In this document: positions 43,432 through 53,992 of the stretch, piece after piece
Numbering within the stretch: the first letter of the stretch is position 1
How the letters are laid out: each line of letters begins with the position of its first letter
Source: Endotrypanum monterogeii
Taxonomy: Eukaryota > Euglenozoa > Kinetoplastea > Trypanosomatida > Trypanosomatidae
Assembly: GCA_000333855.2 (NCBI GenBank)
Contig: CM007317.1
Span: 340,943-404,942, forward strand
Direction of reading: 5' to 3'
Length of the DNA stretch: 64,000 nt
The notes under the pieces: model-generated
Told to the model about the DNA's origin: nothing
The model's input: only the letters and a program-made list of their open reading frames with translations
The model's database searches: none
Position numbers and translations under genes: made by a program

Positions 43432-46400
43432 ATGGACGTCGACGGTGCACCGTTGCCAGTCCAAGGGACTGGAGGCACGACAACGGCACCGCCAACCACA
43501 AGCCCCGCGCAACAACAACAGAGGATACCCGTACGGCGATATGTGCCTCTCTTTTCTCTTCTTGACCCCATTGACGACCCGGCAACAACTATAGACGGTG
43601 ATGATGTCGACAGATCACCACGCCGTCAAGGAAATCTCACCAGCGTCGAAGAGCCGCTGTTAGCGCCCAACGTGTCACCGGACTCGTCCCCTCCGTCCCA
43701 TGCAGAGGAGGAGCAGATGCATAGTGGCACTAGTACTTTTCCCGCCTCAGGCTGCTGTGCCGCACTGCGGAGGCTATGGCACGACATTCGCGTGGGGTGT
43801 GCGCGTGAAGTGCCACCGGATGCTGAGCCGCGTCGATTTTCTGCATTGGACCGCTCATATATGGCCCACTATGAGTCGGTGGATACGTACGAAGCTGATA
43901 GCCTGCTTTACAAGGACCACCTGGAGACTCGCAGCCACGAGCCGCGCTGGTTCATGTGGGTCTTTGTGGTGCTACTCGGTATCGCTACAAGTGCACTATC
44001 GGTCGGTGCGATGACATGCCTGCATGTGCTCAACAGCGTGCGTTACGAACTTCTTGGCTTCGGGCTGCGTGGATTCACCTTCGGAGACCCTCAGCGATAC
44101 CCCAACTCCACCGAGGGCTCTGCAGCGAGCTCGATGCGTCATAGCAAGCAAGGCGGTGACAGCCCCTCCACCCTCGATGTGTGGGCGATGCTTAGGGGCT
44201 ACAGTGTAGGTCTCTACGGCATCGCGTCGCCACGGTGGTATTGGTATGGATATCTTTTATGGATCAGCTTCGCCCTGGGCAGTTCGGCCATCGCGAGTGG
44301 GGTATGCTACCTTGCCCCGCAAAGTGTCGGCGCAGGCATACCCGAGGTGCGCGCCTACCTCAACGGCGTAGCCTACCCGACAATGTTTAGCACTCGTGTA
44401 CTCGTAGCAAAGGTAATCGCTGTTATATTTACCGTAGCCAGCGGTGTGTGCACGGGCCACTACGGTCACTTCATGCTCTGTGGTGCGATGCTTGGAGCAC
44501 AGCTGCTGAAGCGGCGACATTGTATTCGGTGCTACAACTTGAATTTTGTGAACTGCTTCCGAAACCCACGTGATTGCCGCACCATTCTTGTCATTGGAGC
44601 AGCTGCCGGTATCGCTGCCACATTTCGCGTCTCCGTCGGAGGTCTTCTCGTCATTCTCGAACTCCTGTCGGCTGTGTTTCCGGTGCGCTTTGCCCTCTAC
44701 GTCTTTGCTGCGTGCCTGCTGTCGACACTGTGCACACAGTTGTGCTGCTCTTACTGGGTGAGCTTTAACCCCCGCATCCCTCCACAAGGGGGGCTGCTGC
44801 AGCGTGAGGTGGCGGTTCTGCTTCGGACTCACCTCTCATTTGGTGAGAGCGCATCGATGAACGTGATCATGTTCGTCCCGGCCCTGGTCACTGGGCTCTG
44901 CAGCGGTATCTGTGCGGTATTTTTTGTACGGGTAAGCTGGGCTGCACTTTACTGTAGGCGGCGGCTGGAAATGTGGCTGCGCACCAAAGCTATTCGATAT
45001 GCTCTCCCCATCGTCTTTACGCTGCTCTACGTCAGTCTCCATTATTGGGTCGCCGTGGCCTTCTCGAAACCACCTGCGTTTGTTGAGGCGACAACCGACG
45101 CTCGAGAGCAAGGCGGTAAAGAGACTGTGTACATGCCGGAGGTGTGCCGTCCTGTGCCGAACACTGTACGCTCCAGTCGCAACGTGACGAGCATCGGTTT
45201 CTACGGCATGAACGCTTTTCTTTGCCCAGCGGAGAGCTACCGAGACGTGGAGAGGAGTGCATCCGATGCGAAGACGCTCCAGCTGCCGCTGGAGCAAACA
45301 GTACGCGTGATCGACGCGTACGCCTCTTTGGCGTTCTCGTATGCTGACTCCACGCTGCAGACGCTGCTGAGTCAGCGAACAGAGCACTTGCTTCCGTGGC
45401 CCGTCCTTCTCACGTTTTCCTTCATCTACTTTTTCTCCTCTTCAGTCTACTTGGGCCTTGCCTTGTATGGAGACACCCTGCTGCCACCTCTGGTGATGGG
45501 CGCTTCTATCGGTCGTTGTATCGGAGCTGCAGTGCACTCGGTTGCTGTCAAGTTCAGTGAGGATGCAGCCACGTGGGCAGACCCCGGTGTCTTTGCACTC
45601 TTCGGTGCCGGTAGCTTTGTGAGCGCCACGTCAGGTCTTAGCTTCGGTATGGGCGCCATTCTCATCGAGTGCACGGCTGATTTCCGCCACTTGCTTCCGC
45701 TAATGCTTGCAATTGCGGTGTCCCGACGTGTGCTTCTCCAGTGGGGACGGGACCTGCACACAGTCTACCTTGAGTCTCGCAGTGTTCCCTTGCTTAACGT
45801 GGAGCCGTACCTGCACCGGTACAGCCTCTTGGACGCAAGACATGTGATGCACTCGCCAGTCGTCTCTCTTCCTGTTATCAGCACCCTTGATGACGTGCTG
45901 CGTGTCCTGCGCACCACGAAGCATCACGGCTTTCCCGTCGTCTCCCTTAACGACCGCACTTTCAAAGGGACGGTCACACGCGCGCAGCTGGAGTTGGTGC
46001 TGTGGCACATGACCATTACAGATGGACGCACAAATTACTGCTCTTACGACGTCATGCAGCGGGTCGAAGACCACGTCTTTCATAGTAGATGGGTGGGTGC
46101 CGACCCGGCGCAATACCTACGGCGGGAGCGTTTGCGCACTGACCAAATCTCGCTGTATCCGTACGTCGATACGTCTGCTTTTACAGTGCTGGACACGACT
46201 GCGCTCCCACGGACCTATGAAATGTTCACGACGCTGGGGCTGCGACACCTGGTCGTGGTGGACATCAACAACTACGCTGTCGGCATGATCACGCGCAAGG
46301 ACCTCGTCGGCGATCATCTGTCTACCGTGCTAGAGTCCCTGGACTCAGAGGCAACCAACGGTCGCGCGCCGTTATCGGCGATGCTCGCAGCTGCGTTGTC

Positions 46401-46695
46401 CTGTCTACAGAAACCCTTACATCCGACTCCTGCTGAGGTGGCCAAGACGGCGCGAATCTCTTCGACGCACAACACCGCCCGTCCATCACCACAGCACTGG
46501 TGGCGCGACACACGTGATTTGACGGCGGCGCTCTCGAGCCCCGCCTCTCCTGATCTCTCGCCTCGGGAAGAGAGATTTGCTCAGGCGGCTCGAAGAGTTT
46601 CACTCCTGCAACTGTCAAGCCCAACGCTCTCATTTGCTCGAAAGCCGCTTTGGCCCCGCCCTCTCCGTCCACCATCGCCTCAGGTAAGTACTTGA
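43432..46695 (+). CDS. CLC-family chloride channel/transporter with two CBS domains, atypical selectivity and gating motifs
   Basis: CLC proteins carry chloride as channels or Cl-/H+ exchangers. The product is 1087 aa from the ATG at 43432; a TTG-started extension was rejected. The N-terminus (1-170) is cytosolic and low-complexity, followed by many membrane helices. Family motifs are GAGIPE at about 300-305 (GSGIPE in most), GHYGH at 342-346 where the GKEGP-type gating motif belongs, AAAGIAATF with GGLLVILELL at 404-412, and DTLLPPLVMGASIGR replacing GxFxP. CBS domains lie at about 806-860 (PVVSLPVISTLDDVLRVL) and 911-965 (TTALPRTYEMFTTLGLRHLV). The gating glutamate is a tyrosine and the second glutamate of helix H a leucine, so transport is likely uncoupled or inactive. 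Location, plasma membrane or acidic organelle, is unknown. Confidence 0.92.
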   Translation: MDVDGAPLPVQGTGGTTTAPPTTSPAQQQQRIPVRRYVPLFSLLDPIDDPATTIDGDDVDRSPRRQGNLTSVEEPLLAPNVSPDSSPPSHAEEEQMHSGTSTFPASGCCAALRRLWHDIRVGCAREVPPDAEPRRFSALDRSYMAHYESVDTYEADSLLYKDHLETRSHEPRWFMWVFVVLLGIATSALSVGAMTCLHVLNSVRYELLGFGLRGFTFGDPQRYPNSTEGSAASSMRHSKQGGDSPSTLDVWAMLRGYSVGLYGIASPRWYWYGYLLWISFALGSSAIASGVCYLAPQSVGAGIPEVRAYLNGVAYPTMFSTRVLVAKVIAVIFTVASGVCTGHYGHFMLCGAMLGAQLLKRRHCIRCYNLNFVNCFRNPRDCRTILVIGAAAGIAATFRVSVGGLLVILELLSAVFPVRFALYVFAACLLSTLCTQLCCSYWVSFNPRIPPQGGLLQREVAVLLRTHLSFGESASMNVIMFVPALVTGLCSGICAVFFVRVSWAALYCRRRLEMWLRTKAIRYALPIVFTLLYVSLHYWVAVAFSKPPAFVEATTDAREQGGKETVYMPEVCRPVPNTVRSSRNVTSIGFYGMNAFLCPAESYRDVERSASDAKTLQLPLEQTVRVIDAYASLAFSYADSTLQTLLSQRTEHLLPWPVLLTFSFIYFFSSSVYLGLALYGDTLLPPLVMGASIGRCIGAAVHSVAVKFSEDAATWADPGVFALFGAGSFVSATSGLSFGMGAILIECTADFRHLLPLMLAIAVSRRVLLQWGRDLHTVYLESRSVPLLNVEPYLHRYSLLDARHVMHSPVVSLPVISTLDDVLRVLRTTKHHGFPVVSLNDRTFKGTVTRAQLELVLWHMTITDGRTNYCSYDVMQRVEDHVFHSRWVGADPAQYLRRERLRTDQISLYPYVDTSAFTVLDTTALPRTYEMFTTLGLRHLVVVDINNYAVGMITRKDLVGDHLSTVLESLDSEATNGRAPLSAMLAAALSCLQKPLHPTPAEVAKTARISSTHNTARPSPQHWWRDTRDLTAALSSPASPDLSPREERFAQAARRVSLLQLSSPTLSFARKPLWPRPLRPPSPQVST

Positions 46696-47304
46696 AAAAA
46701 AAAAAAGTGAGCGACTAACCCGCTGCCTGCGACTGTCTCACCTTTTCGTGTCATCACTTATTACATAAATAACATGATGTATGTGTATGACAGGAATAGT
46801 GTGTCTGCCTATGGACATCTCGTTTTTTTTTTTTTTTTGCTCTGCGTTCCTGTTGCGAGAAGTATATATTTCTTTTTTCCGCATCCGCGTTGCGCTCAAC
46901 GACATCCCAAAACTGTATTCCATGCTTTCTCCTTTACTGTTGATTGCAAGTCGCCAAGTCACAGCTCAGGCTCACCCCTCACCGGAGGATGCCTCTATTT
47001 AACTCGAACGGAAAAAAAAAAAATAGGGCCGGTCTCGCTGGTCAATTTTTTTTCTGCTCATGCCCTCTTGGGTGAACCTCACCTCATTCCCATTCCTCTC
47101 AATACCCCCATTTCCTTCTTCCTTTGCTGTATCTCTCTCGATTTTTCTACTCGGCTTCATCGCTGATTTATGTTTTCCTTCCCCCCCCCCCCCATCCTCG
47201 AAGTATACGCCCTCTACTTTTTTGCTCGTATCCGACACGAAGTTAACCATCACTGCAGCTCGCCGACCCAACCCCCCTTCCCTCCCCCATCCTTCATTGA
47301 TACA
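46696..47304. other. Intergenic region before the single-span membrane protein
   Basis: Short spacer with T14 and A12 homopolymers. A C/T tract at about 47173-47196 is followed by CGAAG with the AG at 47202-47203, a likely trans-splice acceptor about 100 nt before the next ATG. No gene seen. Confidence 0.55.
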
Positions 47305-48036
47305 ATGTCTCGTGCATCAATCAAGATGTGCGGTGGTATGGCCGCCAGGACGGTGGTCGACCACGGCTACTACCTGAAGCCCATGACTGGTAACCCGTTT
47401 CTGTGCACCCAGCACGACGGCGTTTCGACCGGATACCTTCAGGGCTTCCTCCCTAAAGACGTGAACTGGCTGTATCGCTTCCGCTACAACCTCCTCCCAG
47501 TGGGCATGTCGGGCGGCTTCTTTTCGCGTAACCCGTACGGCCGCTATGTACACTGGCTGGAGGTCAGCACAATTGAGAAGATGCGACTACAGATGCTGTC
47601 CCTGGAATCTGTGCCGTGTTCGGTGGTCACCCTTATTGTGATTCTTTTCACGATGTGGCACTCATACCGACTCACCTTCCTGCACCCCGACATCACCCTC
47701 TATAACCTAGGCCTGTGGTCTACAAAGCCCTGGGTGCAGCAGCAGCGATTTAACAAAAAGAAAGAGTTCGATGAGGAAGTGTACCGCTGGGTATGCCGTG
47801 CGCCTGAGTTGATGATGGATGATCCGATCCGCGACCTGTACAAGCTCGGCATCGCCGCCAACGACCCGGTAAGTGCAATGGCCGAGGCCCAGGGGGTCAA
47901 GAAGGACCTCACCATTTCTCAGGCCGAGTACACGTCGTCCTCGCCGGACATTCAGCACGTCATTGCCACCGCCCGCAAGGATGTCAAGCACAGCTCGCAG
48001 ACCAGCACTGCAATGAGCTCTATGGTAGGTGTGTAA
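47305..48036 (+). CDS. Single-pass membrane protein, probably trypanosomatid-specific
   Basis: The product is 243 aa from the ATG at 47305; an in-frame TTG at 47170 lies inside the pyrimidine tract and was rejected. I do not recognise the family. Residues 1-100 are ordered, rich in Gly and aromatic residues (GYYLKPMTGNPFL, NWLYRFRYNLLP, NPYGRYVHWLE). One hydrophobic helix spans about 104-121 (VVTLIVILFTMW). Then come LHPDITLYNLGLWSTKPW, a basic segment NKKKEF and a charged C-terminal half ending in a Ser-rich tail. There is no classic signal peptide. The size, single helix and WY-rich flanks would fit an accessory subunit of a mitochondrial inner-membrane complex, but this is a weak inference. 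Codon use is regular and no break is visible. Confidence 0.82.
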   Translation: MSRASIKMCGGMAARTVVDHGYYLKPMTGNPFLCTQHDGVSTGYLQGFLPKDVNWLYRFRYNLLPVGMSGGFFSRNPYGRYVHWLEVSTIEKMRLQMLSLESVPCSVVTLIVILFTMWHSYRLTFLHPDITLYNLGLWSTKPWVQQQRFNKKKEFDEEVYRWVCRAPELMMDDPIRDLYKLGIAANDPVSAMAEAQGVKKDLTISQAEYTSSSPDIQHVIATARKDVKHSSQTSTAMSSMVGV

Positions 48037-48541
48037 GGCCCTCTTCCTTCTATGGACAAAAAAAAACAGAACAGCGACATGAGCTTCTCTCACGCTACCC
48101 TGCATGAAGGATGCCTGGGGGAAAAGACGAGGGACCGACATTCTCTCGCTTATCGGATAGTGAGAAAAAAAAATCTCAAAACAGATATGGGCGAAAGAAT
48201 TCCCGGGTGCTTTGACTCTCGGTGGTATTATGTGCCTTTGGTTCTGCTGCACTTGAGATGATCTCCCCCCTCCCTCCACACACACAGCCAAAAGAAAAAA
48301 AAGTAAGGTCCTACTCATGATGTCCTCAAGTTTAGATGCGTCTCTATTTCGGAGATCGATGCGCTCACCGTGTGAGTGAGTTGCATGAATAGGTCAAGTC
48401 TGCCGGAAGCGCTCGTCAAGTACACAGGCAGACACATATTCGTATCATCTGTCGACGGCCTCGTAGCCAATTTGCTTCCGCATCCCTCCGCTTCACCCAC
48501 AGGCTACATAACAACCATCAATATTACCCTGCGCCGATGCT

Positions 48542-48583
<42 letters not shown>

Positions 48584-48755
48584 GAATGTTGAGTGCAGGG
48601 GCATTTTTTTTTCTAGATGACTAAGTCACCATCTCTTTGAAGCACCTCTACTGGTTCCTCGCACCACGCGAAGGATAACGGTGATTTGATGTGGTGAAGC
48701 ATAAAGAAGCAACGTAGATGGTGCTACGTAGTGCAATGGGCATATGAAACAAATA

Positions 48756-48797
<42 letters not shown>

Positions 48798-49642
48798 ATG
48801 GTTTTTTGTATTGCCCCCTTTTTTTTTGGTAGCAATTCATGCATTGTAGTATTTTGTGTGTTTCAAATGACTGACTTCCCATGGGGGCCACGCCCTTTTT
48901 GTGGCAGTTTTTTATTGGTATGAGAACGCGTATGTGTCTGTGTAGCATGGCGATCTGGACACGTGAAGTGTCTTCGTCATTCGTTGTTGACTGTATGTAG
49001 GCAAGGTGATGCATGCACACATTACTTTTTGTTGTTGTTGTTGGTGTCGTTTGTTTGTTTTTCCGCACCCCCACACTCTTTTTTTTTTTGGATTTCGTCT
49101 TTTTTGTGTGCTATTATTGTTATTACTAGTACTTACTTGACCCCCCCCACACACACACACATGCACACGTATAATACTTCTGATTCTCGTCCACCCCGCA
49201 TGGCACTTCGATTTCCCGGGGAAAATCCAGAAAAAAAGAATTTTGAGATCACTATAAAATGTGTATTTAGAGGCGGTGCACGTCTGAGGTTTGGACGGAG
49301 GGGAGGCGCGTAGGTTAATCAGCGAGCGAAAGCAAAAGCGTCTCCCAGAGCCGATCGAGCACCATCTCAACCGTAGCCTCGGGAGCTGCAACGTCAAGGG
49401 GGGGCAAATTTTGTTGGAAGCGTTTCATCTTCCCCTACATGACTGGCCACGAGTCCACCACCAACCTACCCCACCCTCCCCTCTATGTCCCCACGATGGT
49501 GGACGCCTCCATGCAAACATGTTGTTTCACTACCACCAACTGATGATCACCCCTCATCCCCACACCACTTATCTAGACCTGTGCACTTCGTAGCGACTCA
49601 CCCCCACTCCTCCTCGCAAGAGGGTATCCCGAGTATCCCTCA
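48037..49642. other. Intergenic region before the YEATS gene
   Basis: It contains (GT)n at 48545-48581, (TA)n at about 48759-48787, several T and A runs, and (GTT)n near 49030-49041. The last 250 bp are C-rich with ACC/CCA steps and probably include the acceptor of the YEATS gene. No gene seen. Confidence 0.55.
48545..48581. repeat. (GT)18 microsatellite
   Basis: About 37 bp of perfect GT repeat. Confidence 0.96.
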
Positions 49643-50974
49643 ATGTCTACAGAATCACAGCGGGTTGTGTACGGCGCGACGGTCGACATTCCGTACGCCA
49701 TCGGCAGTGTTTCTGTCCCACTCTACAGCCATGGAGCATCGTCATCCTCGGGTACAGAGGCTCAGGGGGTGAGCGGGACCAGTACGAAACCAGCCACCCC
49801 GAGTCGCTGCGGCGTAAGCTCTGGAAATATTAGCTCCGTGCGTCGCTGTACGCATCACCGGTACTGCTACATTCGCGATGGCGGTGCGCTCTCACAGGAC
49901 GCTTTCTATCGGTGGCTGGAAAAACAGCAACGGAAGCATCTGCAAGACACCCAGGCAAACAGCACAGGCAACCTTCTTCACGAGGACTCTGAGGGATCAC
50001 TGCCTGCTGCCACCAGCCGCGCGCCAAACGATACTTCGTCGTCGGCATCACTCGCTGCACCGAGTAGTCCCTCACTTTTTTATGCCTCCGTGAACTGTGT
50101 AGTATTTGTGCTCCCGGGCAGCTTCCCCCACCCCCGCCGTGTTGTGCGGCATCCACCCTTCATGATCGAGGATGACACCTGGGCAGAGCACCTCGTGGAG
50201 GCACAAATACATTTTTTACCGCATCTCAAAATTCCACCTGTCACTGTTGTGCATCAGGCGTTGCTTGAGCGTCGTACTCTTCCTGGTACCCCATTGCATT
50301 CCAACAGCACCGTGTCCTCTGATGCACCAGTCGAAGAAATACGTGAGGTATGGGTACCCCAACTGTTGGCGAGCACATATGGCAAACCCAAGTTGGCATC
50401 GGTATTGACACCCGTAAAAGTCTGTGTGCCAGTCTGTCACGCGACTTGGTCTACACTGCACAAGGGCAACGCCGCCAGCCTCGCCGTGGTCGTGGCAGAG
50501 AAAGTGGATACCCTTCATTTGTATCATCCCTCCCTCGGCGCGCTACGCCACATTCGCGCGGTGCTCGCGACGTCGCAGCTTCCCGTACTGGAGGCAGTGT
50601 TCGACGCCTTTAAAGCGGCGTACCTAGAGCCTCCCCCGAACCCAAATAGCAACCTTCACAGCGCGTGCTCTCCAACAGACCCTGTCGCAGAAGAAAGCAC
50701 AAAGCCTAAAACGGAGGCGACGTCCTCGACCCCGTTTGAGCATTCCTGGTCGCTTCCGTTCGAGCACTTAATCGCCGAGTACGCTGAGCAACGCGCCTCA
50801 ACATCGGTGGCGGTGCTTCAAACTGTATTGGAGAGGCTGAAGCGTGAGCGAGAAGAGGTGGAAAGGTCTTGCGAACGGTCCATGGGGCAGATAGCAAAAC
50901 TCGCCAGAACTGTACTTCCCGACCAACTGCAGCGAGTGCACAGCCGGTGTATGAAGCTGTACAAGAAGGAGTAG
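49643..50974 (+). CDS. YEATS-domain protein (GAS41/Yaf9-like)
   Basis: YEATS domains read acetylated or acylated histone lysines in NuA4/SWR-type chromatin complexes. The product is 443 aa. The domain can be followed in pieces: VVYGATVDIP (8-17) matches the IVYGN start, THHRYCYIR (about 70-78) matches the THQWTVYVR strand, and after an insertion of about 70 residues CVVFVLPGSFPHPRRVVRHP and FMIEDDTWAEHLVEAQIHF (about 152-195) match the conserved LHESFPNP, PPFEVTETGWGEF and strand-7 region. The Trp of the GW motif is kept, while the neighbouring glycines are not. PPVTVVHQ fits the terminal PVTLYH strand. The C-terminus (about 395-435) is a coiled coil, VLERLKREREEVERSCERS, as in GAS41. Two low-complexity insertions split the domain. 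A nuclear role in histone acetylation complexes is inferred. Confidence 0.8.
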   Translation: MSTESQRVVYGATVDIPYAIGSVSVPLYSHGASSSSGTEAQGVSGTSTKPATPSRCGVSSGNISSVRRCTHHRYCYIRDGGALSQDAFYRWLEKQQRKHLQDTQANSTGNLLHEDSEGSLPAATSRAPNDTSSSASLAAPSSPSLFYASVNCVVFVLPGSFPHPRRVVRHPPFMIEDDTWAEHLVEAQIHFLPHLKIPPVTVVHQALLERRTLPGTPLHSNSTVSSDAPVEEIREVWVPQLLASTYGKPKLASVLTPVKVCVPVCHATWSTLHKGNAASLAVVVAEKVDTLHLYHPSLGALRHIRAVLATSQLPVLEAVFDAFKAAYLEPPPNPNSNLHSACSPTDPVAEESTKPKTEATSSTPFEHSWSLPFEHLIAEYAEQRASTSVAVLQTVLERLKREREEVERSCERSMGQIAKLARTVLPDQLQRVHSRCMKLYKKE

Positions 50975-52132
50975 GAGGTAGCACTGATGGGTTATCGAGT
51001 CTCTCATCACACGCATCTTTTTCTGCTGTTCTCCCCCCCCCGTTTCACATCTTCTTGTTGCTTACACGGATACGTGCCACAATGAAAATTACGCTTCTGC
51101 GCATATCATCTATAGGGGGGGTGGGGTTGCTCCGTGCGTGCAGGGTGGACATGAGGACAAGGCCCGTATGCTTTCGAGCTTCTTATGAATCGTATTCACT
51201 CCTCCTCCGACCTTGGCCTGCATCCTCGATCAGTTGTTCCTCCTTTCCCTGACATGAATGCACTTGGTTTCCCTTCTCCCTCCCTTGACTCCGTCGTCTT
51301 CGTATCACTTTGGACATCTCAGCCTGCCCCGGATTTGCACCATTTCATCTTTTTTCCCCGTCCAAGTTTCATTTTTCCCCTGGGTACTGAGTGTATTTCT
51401 TGTCCCCCCCCCCCCTGTGGGGATAAATCTTTCTGTGCACTCCTCTTTCCCTTTTACTGCAAAGGGGCAGCAAGCGGGAAAAGCAAATCTCTAAACAACA
51501 GAACCCCCGCGCACTCGAAAGACATCGCTCTTTTCCGAGACCCTACAGACAAAATAAATGAAGAACGGAAAAAAAAATAGTTATTTAAAAAAATATATAT
51601 AAGCACAGCGACCAAGGTGGATGTTGGTATTCTTTGGTGCATGAGAAATACCTCTTCCCTTCTGTTGTTTTCGTTACTGGGCCATTTGCTTCGTGTGGGT
51701 ATGCGTCTCCCTTAAACCCCCCTACCCTCTTTCTCCATCTCCACTTTTCCTCGTTCATCAAAACCTTTCCCGTCCACGTTTTATAACCTCATTCTTTGTT
51801 GCCGGTGTTTCCGTGCATGTGTGTGGGGGTGGGGGTCTCATTCCTTTATACGCCTACGAAAAACGAAACAAGCACACACAACAACAACAAAAAAAAAAAA
51901 GGGCGCGCGCCTCGCTTATTGAGCGTCCCCATTGTCTCATCCTCTCTGCTCGTCTTTTATTGGCAGTTTATATATATATATATATATATTTGCATACACA
52001 ACTGAACAGCTGCCGTTTCACTTCTTCTGTTCATTTTCTTTTTTGCTAGAAAACTTCAACGGCTGCTGTCTCTTCAAGTCTCCGTTAGTATCGCTTCTCC
52101 ATACAGCTCCTTTTCTCCCGTGAGTCGAAGTA
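50975..52132. other. Intergenic region before guanylate kinase
   Basis: It contains C10 at about 51403-51412, a (TA)n tract at about 51969-51990 and T/C-rich DNA. No gene seen. The distal part carries the acceptor region described separately. Confidence 0.55.
52019..52049 (+). promoter_or_regulatory. Predicted trans-splice acceptor for guanylate kinase
   Basis: A T/C tract ends in TTTTTTGCTAG with the AG at 52048-52049, giving a 5' UTR of about 83 nt before the ATG at 52133. A second AG at 52087-52088 is an alternative. Confidence 0.5.
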
Positions 52133-52744
52133 ATGTGCAGGCCACTGAACGCATTGGTGGTGTGCGGGCCGTCAGGTGTTGGCAAGGGTACCCTCTTGGG
52201 CCGCCTTCTTCGTGAGTACCCAAACCGCTTTGCCTACTCGGTGTCACACACAACGCGCCAACCACGTCAGGGTGAAGTGAATGGCCGTGAGTATCACTTC
52301 ACAGACCGGGAGCGTATCCTTAAGATGCGCGAGAACAACGAATTCCTCGAGCTGTGTGATGTGCACGGAAACTTTTACGGCACAAGCGTTGCGGCCGTGC
52401 GCGCCGTGCATGAGGAGGGGAAGGTGTGTATCATCGAGATCGATGTGAAGGGAGCACAGAATCTTTTCGACCGCAACGACCCAGCGCTGAATGCCGTCTA
52501 CTTTTTCATCACTGCCCCGAAGGAAGAGCTGCGCAACCGCATAATAAAACGTGGCGCCGATGATGAGGCGATGCTGCAGCGACGTCTTGAAACGGCGGAG
52601 TGCGAATACAAATTCCTCGAGGAGAACCCGAACTTCTTCCTCGCAGTCGTTGTGAATGATGAGCTGGAGGCGGCCTACACCCGTCTCGTGGCCGCTATCA
52701 ACGATCAGCTGGTGAGGCATGAGATGGATAAACTGATACCTTAA
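52133..52744 (+). CDS. GUK1: Guanylate kinase
   Basis: It phosphorylates GMP or dGMP to the diphosphate using ATP, in purine nucleotide metabolism. The product is 203 aa, the normal full length for the family. The P-loop GPSGVGKGT is at 12-20. VSHTTRQPRQGEVNGREYHF (37-56) contains the conserved S-TTR-PR-GE-G-Y-F set that binds GMP. FLELCDVHGNFYGTS follows, with the GMP-contacting Glu and the YGT motif. Then come the strand CIIEIDVKGAQ with Asp and the lid FFITAPKEELRNRI. All expected catalytic residues appear present. There is no targeting sequence at the N-terminus and no peroxisome-type SKL at the C-terminus, so a cytosolic location is likely. Confidence 0.97.
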   Translation: MCRPLNALVVCGPSGVGKGTLLGRLLREYPNRFAYSVSHTTRQPRQGEVNGREYHFTDRERILKMRENNEFLELCDVHGNFYGTSVAAVRAVHEEGKVCIIEIDVKGAQNLFDRNDPALNAVYFFITAPKEELRNRIIKRGADDEAMLQRRLETAECEYKFLEENPNFFLAVVVNDELEAAYTRLVAAINDQLVRHEMDKLIP

Positions 52745-53885
52745 AAGAGGATTACTAATGGCCTCTCCCCCCCCCAAAAAAAAAAAAAATGCCTCAAGAG
52801 GCCGTGTGCCGACCACTGGGAAAATGTTTCCGGTAGGCATAAGGCGAAAAAAAGAGGAGATGATGAAATGACGATGTCGTACATGGCCATTAATTAAAGG
52901 GGGGAATCCAACTTGCATACTCACAGATGAAGGGGGAGGACATCACGGAACGGATGGACACCCCACAAAAAGATAAGGTGACCCCCCCTCCTCCTCCTCC
53001 TCCTGCGTCTACAAACTAGGACAAGCGACTCTAGTTATGCAGGTAAGGACAAAAAAGAAGAAGAAGAAGCACCTCTTCGCGAGGCCCCATTTTCCTCTGG
53101 AATGGATTTTGCCCCCCTCCGTTTACCCCTCCGGCGCACGTCACTTGGCTCATATGCCTGTGATGAATATTTATAAAAAAAAATGTGGGGGGCTATCCGG
53201 TTGGAAACACGGAAGGAATAGTGCACGCCCCTGTCTCCCCATCCGCCAGATAGAGAAATATGTCCTCAACACTTTTCCTCTCTCTCTCTCTCTCCTCCCT
53301 CCCCCCATGTATTACCCTCTTCACCCAATCTCTCCCCACGCAGGGGTTTGGAACGGTGCTTCAGGGGTGCTTAACGTTTGTTATATATTGTCCCGTTGGC
53401 TTTTTCGTGTGCCCTATTTCCCACCCTTGTCACTTCTCTACTGTAACCCCCCTTCCACCCTCTCCCCATTTGTTTGCTCCCCTACTCGTCCAGTGACGCT
53501 CGTTTGCACTAAAGGGGATTGCGTCTTCATCGGACATCGGTTGGTGTGCGTGTGAATGTGATTGGATGTTGTCAAAAAACGTTCTGTAAGCCTCCCAGAC
53601 TCGCCCCCTCCCTCTCCCTCAGTCCTCTTCGATGAATGACAATAATTTCTTCACCCCACGAGGCTGGTAGTCTATATATATATATATATAGTTTGTATTT
53701 TTTTTTTCCAAAGTCCAAGGTGATACATGAAAGTGATGTGAAGCGGCAGATCGCATAAGTGCGCAGGGTCGTTCCCTACACCGCTTTTCGATTGTACCTC
53801 GCGTAACCAAACGCACACATCTGAGGGGAGGAGGGAGGAGGGGGGGAGGTAGTTTCGGATGCTGAACAGCAGGGTGTACTTTGGT

Positions 53886-53992
53886 NNNNNNNNNNNNNNN
53901 NNNNNNNNNNNNNNNNNNNNNNNNNNNNNNNNNNNNNNNNNNNNNNNNNNNNNNNNNNNNNNNNNNNNNNNNNNNNNNNNNNNNNNNNNNNN
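53886..53992. other. Run of 107 Ns (assembly gap)
   Basis: Ambiguous bases interrupting the spacer. The non-round length suggests an estimated gap size. Confidence 0.99.
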
